DNA from: RGIG4576 sp964536025
GTDB lineage: Bacteria > Bacteroidota > Bacteroidia > Bacteroidales > Muribaculaceae
Reading direction: 5' to 3'
Length of the DNA stretch: 26,671 nucleotides
NCBI GenBank assembly: GCA_964536025.1
Contig: CAZHXA010000029.1
Location: 1-26,671 of the forward strand
The notes below the pieces were generated by a model. That model ran no database searches. It saw only the letters and a list, made by a program, of their open reading frames with translations, and was not told the DNA's origin. Below, one piece after another: positions 1-7,354 of this stretch. The number at the start of each line of letters is the position of its first letter. The first letter of the stretch is position 1. Position numbers and translations under genes: made by a program.

Positions 1-53
1 ACAAAGCACTATATTACAATATATAGTTTTTTAAAACTTACAAATATATTAAA

Positions 54-96
54 AACAAGAATCGGGAATTAGCTTTAGCTTTTCCCGATTCTTGTT
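54..96. terminator. Bidirectional hairpin terminator
   Basis: A perfect 15-bp stem (54-68 paired with 82-96) encloses a 13-nt loop. The stem core is GAATCGGGAA / TTCCCGATTC. A-rich sequence lies just left of it, giving a U-run for a minus-strand transcript, and T-rich sequence lies right of it, so it can stop transcripts from either side. Before the IS inserted, it would have lain about 160 bp beyond the amidase stop codon, so it plausibly ends the minus-strand parC-to-amidase operon as well as any gene entering from the left edge. Confidence 0.75.
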
Positions 97-224
97 TCCT
101 TATTTCAATTTTAATTGCGACCACCTATTCTTCATCACATTTGAGACTAAAACAGTAGGTGTTTGTATTTTTTTTGTTAATCACTACCGATTGTTGTTTT
201 ACATTTTCAACTATATGCTTTTTA

Positions 225-239
225 GAAACTGTTTTGAAA
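225..239 (+). repeat. IS left terminal inverted repeat
   Basis: 15 bases, GAAACTGTTTTGAAA, identical to the reverse complement of 1095-1109. The preceding TA at 223-224 is one copy of the target duplication. Confidence 0.9.
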
Positions 240-323
240 ATAATTATATTTTTATATTTATCTGTTAGTCAGCTGGTTGATTGAGGTGTTTTTCGTAACT
301 TTAAGGTTGCAAACAAAAGAGTT

Positions 324-1091
324 ATGAGTAATTATCCAACCAACCTAACTAAAAAAGTGGTGAGTTATAAAAAATATTGTAGAGACACAAGAAAGAAAAA
401 GAAAAAGTTCACTCAGAGAAATTGTAAATGGCATATTCTATGTCAACAAGAGCGGATGTCGGTGACGAATGCTTCCCTCAGACTTTGCTCCTTGCAAACG
501 GTCTATTACTATTCCCGAAAATAGAAGCTCTAAGGAGTTTGGGAAGAATTGTTGAATGTGCTGCATGCCAAGGCAAGGAAGCCTGTGGGCAGAGAAGAAA
601 GTCCAAGTTTGGGCATTATAGACTCCCGCAGTGTCAAAACTTACCATCATGTTGATACAGACAGAGGTATAGATGGGAACAAGAAAGTCAAAGGAAGGAA
701 AGAGCATGTTGTTGTTGACACTTTAGGACTTCCAATGGCTATCAAAGTACACGAAGCCAATATCCATGATAGTAAAGGAGTTATACCTACCATAGAAAAC
801 CTTGCATGGAAGTTCCCAAGGCTCACTAAAATTCTCGCTGACGGAGGATACCAGGGCGATTTGAGCGCCTAGGTAAAGGAGAAGTTTGATTGGGAACAGG
901 AAGTCATTCTCAGACCAAAAGAAAGTTCCAAGAAATTCAATGTCATTCCTAAACGATGGATTGTGGAAAGAACTTTCTCATGGCTTGAGAACTATAGAAG
1001 GCTCACCATTGATTATGAGTTTCTAACGGAAACGGCAGAAGCAATGGTGAGTATAGCTTTTAGACAAATCGCACTTAATAGTTTTTTTTAA
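324..1091 (+). pseudogene. IS5-family DDE transposase, inactivated by stops and frameshifts
   Basis: The remnant follows an IS5-type transposase end to end if two frame changes are allowed. It starts MSNYPTNLT (frame of 324), shifts near 351-357 to the frame reading RKRKSSLREIVNGIFYVNKS, and returns near 499-505 at TVYYYSRK. Premature stops lie at 361-363 (TGA), 463-465 (TGA, at an expected Trp in SGCRW), 522-524 (TAG, at an expected Trp after YSRK), 531-533 (TAA) and 870-872 (TAG, compatible with a former CAG). The catalytic triad codons survive: Asp at 621-623 (GIIDSRSVKT), Asp at 840-842 (LADGGYQG) and Glu at 966-968 (VERTFSWLENYRR). The frame ends at 1089-1091. It cannot make an active transposase as it stands, though its intact ends might be mobilised by a related enzyme elsewhere in the genome. 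Confidence 0.93.
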
Positions 1092-1094
1092 TCA

Positions 1095-1109
1095 TTTCAA
1101 AACAGTTTC
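1095..1109 (-). repeat. IS right terminal inverted repeat
   Basis: 15 bases that are the exact reverse complement of 225-239. The TA at 1110-1111 is the second copy of the target duplication. Confidence 0.9.
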
Positions 1110-1142
1110 TAACTTTCAATACTATTTATAACCATTACAACA

Positions 1143-2501
1143 TTACTGTTGTTTTATTTCATTTATTTCCCAAAAAAGGCTTTTCTCACTCACGTCATTC
1201 ATGTCCACATCTTTAGAAAAAGGTCCTTTTTTCAACTCGCCCAATTTTAAATCTTTTACCACTACTCCATCTTTAGTGAAACAAATTATCGAATTTTCAA
1301 TATCTTTAGGAACATTACATTCAAGGCGATATTTACCATTACCCAAATCAATTGTTTTCAAATTGTATGCCCATTTATTGAACTCTCCGGCTACAAGTAT
1401 AGGTTCTTTAAAATATGAATCGGTAAGGAATTCAACAAAATCACACATTTCACCTGCTTTAACTTCAATTGTTTTTTCTATTGGTTCATAACCTTCAGCT
1501 TCTATCTTCACTGTATAAACTCCGGGATTAACATTCCAAAAGACAAATATACCGTTATAATTATTATCAGTCTTGTATGTAGCTATTGTTTTCCCATTTG
1601 CATCTATTAATGTAACATCAGCTCCATTTAAAGGCAAAAATTTGTCGTGTGAACCTTTTATCCAATTATTAAATCGAGCATGGTCGATAATACGGGCATT
1701 ATCCTTAACAGCTCCTGAAACGACCCCATAATCGGGCATATCGGCACCAAAATAATCACAATAGAATCTAAATAGATTCCACGCATATAATTTAGCATAG
1801 TCTTCGTTTAGCAAACGATGTGTTTCAGGCATATAATCATGAAAAGAGCCTTCTACAAGAAATCCGGGAACATTAAGATGACGAAGAACACCCAAAGTAT
1901 AACCCAAGAATGGTTTATCTTCGGTAACAACCAATCTTGGAGACCATACAGTAATATCATTATCCATCAAGTAAGATATAGACATTGTGGCTTGATGGCG
2001 ACTTAATGCCATATTGGTTACATTTTTTCCTAATCCGGAAAAATCATAATTATATAAATTCAAAAAATAATTTACTCTTGCTCTCATTCCGGCTGAATTG
2101 GAATGAATAGAGATAAAAGCATCTGCACCAAATTCATTGGCTTCTTCAGCAATTTCTTTTAGATTTTTATCATCTATCTCTCTGTTAAGGACACGCGAAA
2201 TTTTAACTGTAGCCCCTGCATTTTCAAGCAAGCGTTTTAATTCCAAGCCCTTGATAAGATTACATTTTGATTCCCAAAAGCCATTTGTGTCAAGAGGTTC
2301 ATAATTAATAGTAGGAACATTTCTATCATTACCTTTTACAAGCAAAAGAGAGCCGTCAGCATTAAATACAGAATCGGCACCACCATTATGATAGCCTCCA
2401 TGTCCCGGATTTATATAAATTTTCACTCCGGACAAATCTTTCGCCCCAATTACGACAAATGTACACATTGCTACAGACAATGCAAGAAGTATTTTTTTCA
2501 T
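1143..2501 (-). CDS. N-acetylmuramoyl-L-alanine amidase (Amidase_3) with two C-terminal beta domains
   Basis: Predicted zinc amidase of 452 residues that cuts the bond between MurNAc and the stem peptide. Residues 1-20 look like a signal peptide. The Amidase_3 zinc and catalytic residues are visible: H34 (NPGHGG), E77 (FWES), H133 (ISIHSNS) and E217 (FLVEGSFHD). About 258-356 resembles a carboxypeptidase-regulatory-like beta sandwich (GVYTVKIEAEGYEPIEKTIEV). About 365-445 begins VAGEFNKW and resembles the CBM48/AMPK glycogen-binding fold. Expected site is the periplasm. The start lies 9 bp after the S41 protease stop, so it is the last gene of the parC operon. The C-terminal domains are assigned by look alone; binding to glycan is inference. 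Confidence 0.88.
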   Translation of the reverse strand: MKKILLALSVAMCTFVVIGAKDLSGVKIYINPGHGGYHNGGADSVFNADGSLLLVKGNDRNVPTINYEPLDTNGFWESKCNLIKGLELKRLLENAGATVKISRVLNREIDDKNLKEIAEEANEFGADAFISIHSNSAGMRARVNYFLNLYNYDFSGLGKNVTNMALSRHQATMSISYLMDNDITVWSPRLVVTEDKPFLGYTLGVLRHLNVPGFLVEGSFHDYMPETHRLLNEDYAKLYAWNLFRFYCDYFGADMPDYGVVSGAVKDNARIIDHARFNNWIKGSHDKFLPLNGADVTLIDANGKTIATYKTDNNYNGIFVFWNVNPGVYTVKIEAEGYEPIEKTIEVKAGEMCDFVEFLTDSYFKEPILVAGEFNKWAYNLKTIDLGNGKYRLECNVPKDIENSIICFTKDGVVVKDLKLGELKKGPFSKDVDMNDVSEKSLFWEINEIKQQ

Positions 2502-2510
2502 ATTCTGTTA

Positions 2511-3542
2511 TTATTTTGTTTCATTTATCATCAGTTCAAGCACTTCAAAACCTTTCTCTAAAATAGCATCTTTTCCAATGGATATTTCATATTCAGTCAT
2601 ATCTATTTTACAACCCGGTGATGGAGATACACCAAATTCGGTTACAACGCCATTACAATCGGTTATTTCACTTGCCGACATTCTAACAAGCCACCCATTA
2701 GGCATATCGAAAGTAAATGGTAAGCCACTTCCTCCACCGGTAGTATCGCCAACAATACGCACACTTGACAAACTCTTCATTATAGACACAAAGTTATTTG
2801 TAGCACTGAACGAAGAACGATTTGTTAAGACAACCACAGGTTTTAAATATTTGATACGAGTGCTTTCGGTAGGTTTAAAATAATAATCATATGGTTCGGA
2901 AAAATCATCATGTCCGGGACCTGTTTTATGTGAAATTGCACCGGCATGTAAACGCTCGGTTATAAATCGAGCAACCAAAGTCTCTACATTAGTAAGGTAT
3001 CCTCCACCATTGTCACGAACATCGATAATCAAGCCATCGGTACTTGCAAGATATGCAAGAATATTATCAAGATTTCCCTCACCAATACCGTTTGTAAAAT
3101 CCCCATAATACATATATCCGAAATTATTGCTTAAAACTGCATATTTTATACCTGATGCCTGCTTATAATCAAAATTCAAATAATATTCATTTATAATCCT
3201 TTCGTCATAATTTTTAGGATACTGCTCCCATATCCAGTAACGAGAAACATCCCAAGAAGAAATCAAGTTGGTGTGTCCGTCACGTAATTCTTTAAGCATA
3301 TCTGCACATACATCAAAAAGAGCAGAAGAAGACATATTAGGGCGTAATTTAGCTCGATATTTTTGTCCTATTGCATTCCAATCGATATTTTTATATTTAA
3401 AAAAGCAATAATGTTGGTCTACATTGGTCCACAAAGCATCAAAATTCCCATAAGGATCGTTATTAAATTCTTCTTGTTTGTGACAAGATACACAAGCAAT
3501 AACGAGAATCATTAAACAGAATATATAGCGGAATATTTTCAT
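2511..3542 (-). CDS. S41-family (tricorn/CtpA-like) protease lipoprotein
   Basis: 343-residue predicted serine protease. The N-terminus has a lipoprotein signal with lipobox ACVSC (lipidated Cys20). A tricorn-core-like N-terminal domain spans about 30-120 and contains the LRDGHT motif (H90) common in S41 proteins of this type. The catalytic domain (about 130-310) shows LIIDVRDNGGG (171-181), the nucleophile region NRSSFSATN with likely Ser246, and the GDTTGGG turn (265-271). I see no PDZ domain, unlike CtpA/Prc. It probably acts at the inner face of the outer membrane or in the periplasm. It follows the predicted outer-membrane protein by 15 bp and precedes the amidase by 9 bp. The substrate is unknown. 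Confidence 0.88.
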   Translation of the reverse strand: MKIFRYIFCLMILVIACVSCHKQEEFNNDPYGNFDALWTNVDQHYCFFKYKNIDWNAIGQKYRAKLRPNMSSSALFDVCADMLKELRDGHTNLISSWDVSRYWIWEQYPKNYDERIINEYYLNFDYKQASGIKYAVLSNNFGYMYYGDFTNGIGEGNLDNILAYLASTDGLIIDVRDNGGGYLTNVETLVARFITERLHAGAISHKTGPGHDDFSEPYDYYFKPTESTRIKYLKPVVVLTNRSSFSATNNFVSIMKSLSSVRIVGDTTGGGSGLPFTFDMPNGWLVRMSASEITDCNGVVTEFGVSPSPGCKIDMTEYEISIGKDAILEKGFEVLELMINETK

Positions 3543-3557
3543 TTTTATGAAATCTTA

Positions 3558-4427
3558 TTAATATATAGCTGAAATAATCTTAGCTTTATTACCTAAAGAA
3601 GTTCTTGCTCCAACACTAATCCATTCGCCACACAAGCCAATAACAAAAGAATTACGAAAAATTTGAGTATTCAAATTATTAATCCAGCTTGTCTCTATTA
3701 TATTACGATAACCCACCCTTAATATGGTATTTCCGAAATGGATGTCGGCTGTAAGTAAATTTTTCATTGAAAAATTATTTCCAAACCACCCTACATGAAC
3801 AAGTCCGGAATGATTGCCAACATACATTTCATAATAACTTTCCCCATAATCGGGAGAATAAAAAGAATTAATTAACGGCAATGTTGCTTGATAGCGAAAC
3901 GTAACAGGTAACTTTGCAATTTTTCTATTATACACAGCCATTCCGGTGAGATTTAAGCCAAGTTTCACTTTAGCCGAAGCTATATTATTTGAATTTGCCG
4001 GTGCATATAACGCACCACCTCTAAATTCGGCATTTCCTCCACCAAACAACCGTAATTCAGGGGTAATTTTCCAACGATGCATAAGTCCCCAACTGAAATC
4101 AACCATAAGTGTATGAATGGTTAAATCTTTTGACGGATTTTTAGCAGGTGTATAATCCAATCCTGTTTCAAGCTGCACAATCCATTTTTCCGGATTAAAC
4201 TTAGTAGCTTGGAAACGCTCATAAGAAAATCGTAAATTTACCCCCTTATACTTAATCGAAGATAAATAGGTATCTAAAACAGAGGCTTTGCCTAAATCAA
4301 AAGTATATGCCGATATTACCGGACGAATTATATTTTCAGCTACGCTATCCTCACAAACTTGAGCCTTAGCCACAATTGAACCAAGTAACAAAGTAGTCAA
4401 TATCAATATATATTTTTTTAAACTCAT
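3558..4427 (-). CDS. Predicted outer-membrane beta-barrel protein, DUF3316-like
   Basis: 289 residues with a cleavable signal peptide (about 1-22, ending AKAQ). The rest alternates in the way of outer-membrane beta strands, rich in aromatic and small residues (SSIKYKGVNLRFSYERFQ, then repeated strand pairs to the C-terminus). The early segment with DTYLSSIKYKG recalls Bacteroidota DUF3316 proteins, but I cannot confirm this without a profile search. Its ATG (4425-4427) overlaps the parC stop (4424-4426) as ATGA, which implies translational coupling to parC. No enzymatic motif is seen and the function is unknown. Confidence 0.75.
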   Translation of the reverse strand: MSLKKYILILTTLLLGSIVAKAQVCEDSVAENIIRPVISAYTFDLGKASVLDTYLSSIKYKGVNLRFSYERFQATKFNPEKWIVQLETGLDYTPAKNPSKDLTIHTLMVDFSWGLMHRWKITPELRLFGGGNAEFRGGALYAPANSNNIASAKVKLGLNLTGMAVYNRKIAKLPVTFRYQATLPLINSFYSPDYGESYYEMYVGNHSGLVHVGWFGNNFSMKNLLTADIHFGNTILRVGYRNIIETSWINNLNTQIFRNSFVIGLCGEWISVGARTSLGNKAKIISAIY

Positions 4428-7120
4428 TTTTCTTCATCAAAGAGTCTTTTTTGCCCTGTCAAATCGTTAAATATATCTTTTTGGCTCTTAACAGGTTCAG
4501 TATCCTGTTCATTCTCTATTTCGATTTCACTTTCTAAAGGCTCGGTTTCGGGTTCATCATCTTCTTCAACAACTCGCGGTTCCAACTCCACTATTTCTGA
4601 AATTTCAAAATTTGACAAACGTTTACCTTTCGCCTTAAAACTCTTTTCACCAATAAATTCCTCGGCATCGATTATTAAGGCTTCCCTAAATGAATCACAT
4701 CCACCAAATTTAACTTCAATGTGAGGATAACGGTCATCACTCAAAATGAACAATTTAGAATCCTTATTTCCGCCAATAAAACTTTGTCGCTTTAACGAAG
4801 TCTCAAATTGGAAACGCTTTATATAGTAATACCCCTGATCGGCATCATATAAAACAGCTGTCCAAATTTTTCCATCTCTATACTTCTCTATACGAATAAT
4901 TCCTTCATCATAGTGATTTTCGGAATCAAACGATGTTGTGCAGAAATCACCATTATTATATATAACAAGAACAACATCATTTGTATTAAATTCACCCAAA
5001 GAATTACCACGTCCGTCATAATTCAAACGTAATACATCTGGGTCAAACCAAACTTCACGTCCTCCAAGAGTGGAAACTCCACGTTCTTTTAGAGAAATGC
5101 GATGTATTTCATTTTTGGTAACAATATTACCGCGAGATTGTTTTCCCTTAATTGCAAGTTGTCCCAAATCCACGTCAAATTGCAACACTTTCAACCTGAA
5201 TTTAGGTTTCAATGTAACTTTAAGTACTTCGGCTTCACCATTAGGATTGGCTGAAAACCACCATATTTTAGAACCGGGAGTACCTTGCGTCAAATCATAT
5301 TCTTTATCACGAGTAACACCGGTAACAGCAAAACGTTTCATATATACTATACCACCTTTGCCATCTTGATAAACCGCATTATAAATAGTACGTAGGTCAT
5401 TACGTTTAAAAATGTTTATATACATTATGTTTTTACCTACATATATTTTTTCGGCTATATGAACCACTTTATATGTACCATTTTTATAGAAAATGATAAC
5501 ATCATCCATGTCAGAGCAATTTGCAACAAATTCATCTTTCTTTAAAGATGTACCTATAAATCCATCTTCACGATTTATATATAACTTTTCATTAGCTTCG
5601 GCAACTTTTGATGCAACAATTGTGTCAAAATTGCGAATAATAGTGCGACGTGGATACATTGCTCCATATTTGTCTTTCAACATTTCATACCATTTAATGG
5701 TATTTTCAACCAAATGAGCAAGTTTGTCGTCAATAACAGCTATTCGTTCGTTAAGCAATGCAATGCGATTATCAGCTTTGTCACTATTAAACTTCAATAT
5801 GCGTTCCATTTTTATTTCCAGCAATCGAAGAATATCATCACGTGTTACCTCACGCACAAAGTCTTTCTTAAAAGGTTCCAATCTTAAATCGATGTGCTTA
5901 ACAACAGCATCAATATCTTTACTTTGTTCAAAGCCTTTATCTTTATAAATGCGTTCTTCAATAAAAATGCGTTCAATTGAAGCAAAGAATAAAGATTCCA
6001 GTAATTCATTGCGTTGTATTTCCCACTCTCGACGTAAAAGGTCCTTAGTTCTTTCAACACTGTATTTAAGAACATCTCCAACACCTGAAAAATGAGGTTT
6101 CTTATCTTTGATAACGCAACAATTAGGAGAAATGCTTACTTCACAATCGGAAAAAGCATACAAAGCATCTATAGCTTTATCACTCGAAGTTCCCGGCAAT
6201 AAATGCACAATGATTTCAGCATTTTCAGACGTATTGTCATCAACACTTTTTATTTTTATTTTTCCTTTTTCCTGAGCCTTTAATATTGACTCAATAAGTG
6301 TGCCGGTAGTCTTTCCAAAAGGTAAATCGGAAACAACAAGAGTTTTATTATCTCGTTTTTCTATTTTAGTGCGAACTCTTACAGAACCACCACGTTCACC
6401 ATCATTATATTTACTTACATCGACATAACCTCCAGTTGGGAAATCGGGATATAGCGTAAATTCTTCTCCACGCAAATAAGATATTGCAGCATCCAATATT
6501 TCATTGAAATTATGAGGAAGAATTTTGCAAGCAAGTCCCACAGCAATACCTTCGGCTCCTTGCGATAATAACAATGGAAATTTTACGGGTAAAGTTACCG
6601 GTTCCGGCTTGCGACCATCATAAGACACAGTCCAATCGGTAATTTTGGGATTATATACAACATCAAGAGCAAATTCTGACAATCTCGCCTCAATATAACG
6701 AGGAGCAGCCGCACTATCACCTGTGAGAATATTACCCCAGTTTCCTTGAGTTTCAACCAATAAATTCTTTTGACCCAATTGAACTAAAGCATCACCAATT
6801 GACGCGTCACCATGAGGGTGATATTGCATAGTATTACCCACGACATTGGCAACTTTATTAAATCTTCCGTCATCAAGTTCTTTCATGGAATGTAAAATGC
6901 GTCGCTGTACCGGTTTTAAGCCATCTTCAATGTGTGGCACAGCTCGCTCCAAAATAACATAAGACGCATAATCAATAAACCATCGTTGATACATACCGCT
7001 TAACTGCAAGCGTTTATCACCTACAGGCACATGATAACTTGAATGAGCTTCGCTACTCACTATTGAGTCATTGCCCAATTCTTCTCCACTTAACTCGATT
7101 TCTTCGTTTTCTTCTTTCAT
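4424..7120 (-). CDS. parC: DNA topoisomerase IV subunit A
   Basis: About 898 residues; type IIA topoisomerase breakage-reunion subunit that decatenates chromosomes together with ParE (not in the window). Numbering from the ATG, the N-terminus has ERAVPHIEDGLKPVQRR near 58-73, the helix with YHPHGDASIGDAL (about 100-111) and the catalytic tyrosine about Y142 in APRYIEARLSEFA. A coiled-coil tower region follows (about 350-480), then a degenerate GyrA-type beta-propeller and a very acidic tail. No GyrA box (QRRGGKG-like) is seen, which favours ParC over GyrA. An in-frame TTG directly upstream (7121-7123) is less likely than the ATG chosen. First gene of a four-gene minus-strand operon, divergent from glyS. 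Confidence 0.92.
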   Translation of the reverse strand: MKEENEEIELSGEELGNDSIVSSEAHSSYHVPVGDKRLQLSGMYQRWFIDYASYVILERAVPHIEDGLKPVQRRILHSMKELDDGRFNKVANVVGNTMQYHPHGDASIGDALVQLGQKNLLVETQGNWGNILTGDSAAAPRYIEARLSEFALDVVYNPKITDWTVSYDGRKPEPVTLPVKFPLLLSQGAEGIAVGLACKILPHNFNEILDAAISYLRGEEFTLYPDFPTGGYVDVSKYNDGERGGSVRVRTKIEKRDNKTLVVSDLPFGKTTGTLIESILKAQEKGKIKIKSVDDNTSENAEIIVHLLPGTSSDKAIDALYAFSDCEVSISPNCCVIKDKKPHFSGVGDVLKYSVERTKDLLRREWEIQRNELLESLFFASIERIFIEERIYKDKGFEQSKDIDAVVKHIDLRLEPFKKDFVREVTRDDILRLLEIKMERILKFNSDKADNRIALLNERIAVIDDKLAHLVENTIKWYEMLKDKYGAMYPRRTIIRNFDTIVASKVAEANEKLYINREDGFIGTSLKKDEFVANCSDMDDVIIFYKNGTYKVVHIAEKIYVGKNIMYINIFKRNDLRTIYNAVYQDGKGGIVYMKRFAVTGVTRDKEYDLTQGTPGSKIWWFSANPNGEAEVLKVTLKPKFRLKVLQFDVDLGQLAIKGKQSRGNIVTKNEIHRISLKERGVSTLGGREVWFDPDVLRLNYDGRGNSLGEFNTNDVVLVIYNNGDFCTTSFDSENHYDEGIIRIEKYRDGKIWTAVLYDADQGYYYIKRFQFETSLKRQSFIGGNKDSKLFILSDDRYPHIEVKFGGCDSFREALIIDAEEFIGEKSFKAKGKRLSNFEISEIVELEPRVVEEDDEPETEPLESEIEIENEQDTEPVKSQKDIFNDLTGQKRLFDEEK

Positions 7121-7258
7121 CAATTATCAGTAATAGTATAAAAAACCGACTCTACCAACAAGCCAAGTTTATCGCTGTTTACTCAATATTATGGTTAATT
7201 AATTATTATAATTACATAAACCAACAGCAAAAATACAAAATAAATCGAAAAAAATAGT

Positions 7259-7266
7259 TTACTTTG
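7259..7266 (+). promoter_or_regulatory. Possible -7 box for glyS
   Basis: TTACTTTG matches the Bacteroidota -7 consensus TAnnTTTG at all fixed positions but one. It lies about 90 bp upstream of the glyS ATG, and no convincing -33 TTG is seen at the usual distance. The 7124-7354 stretch holds this box, the leader hairpin at 7286-7306, and presumably the parC promoter on the other strand, which I could not place. Confidence 0.35.
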
Positions 7267-7285
7267 CAGTTTAAATGGAGTTTTT

Positions 7286-7306
7286 AAGAAAAAGGTGCTT
7301 TTTCTT
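7286..7306 (+). promoter_or_regulatory. Hairpin in the glyS leader
   Basis: A perfect 9-bp stem AAGAAAAAG / CTTTTTCTT with a 3-nt loop (GTG), about 50 bp before the glyS ATG. It is not followed by a U-run, so it is not a simple terminator. It could affect mRNA stability or ribosome access. The loop GTG is also the first in-frame start-like codon of an extended glyS frame, which I did not use. Confidence 0.4.
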
Positions 7307-7354
7307 GAAATTAACATACAACAGTGTAATGTAAAACAAAAAAACTATACAAAA

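Larger units (their letters stand above)
225..1109 (+). mobile_element. Decayed IS5-family (IS427-like) insertion sequence, 885 bp
   Basis: The ends are perfect 15-bp inverted repeats: GAAACTGTTTTGAAA at 225-239 and its reverse complement at 1095-1109. They are flanked by a direct TA (223-224 and 1110-1111), the small duplication expected for IS427-group members of the IS5 family. The length of 885 bp fits this group. The interior holds one transposase reading frame on the plus strand, now broken. Its G+C is visibly higher than the surrounding host DNA, which suggests recent import relative to the core genome. It sits between the amidase stop codon and the hairpin at 54-96, so it probably broke no host gene but separated the operon from that terminator. 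Confidence 0.9.

Noticed and set aside
122..177. Possible second terminator: CACCTA / TAGGTG followed by a T-run
   Set aside because: Only 6 bp of pairing over a 28-nt loop, with mismatches next to it; unlikely to be stable.
7121..7123. TTG as the parC start
   Set aside because: An ATG follows directly at 7118-7120, and TTG gives no better context.
7295..7354. N-terminal extension of glyS from GTG 7295
   Set aside because: The added 20 residues do not resemble GlyRS, the GTG is the loop of a hairpin, and the ATG at 7355 gives the family's usual start and length.
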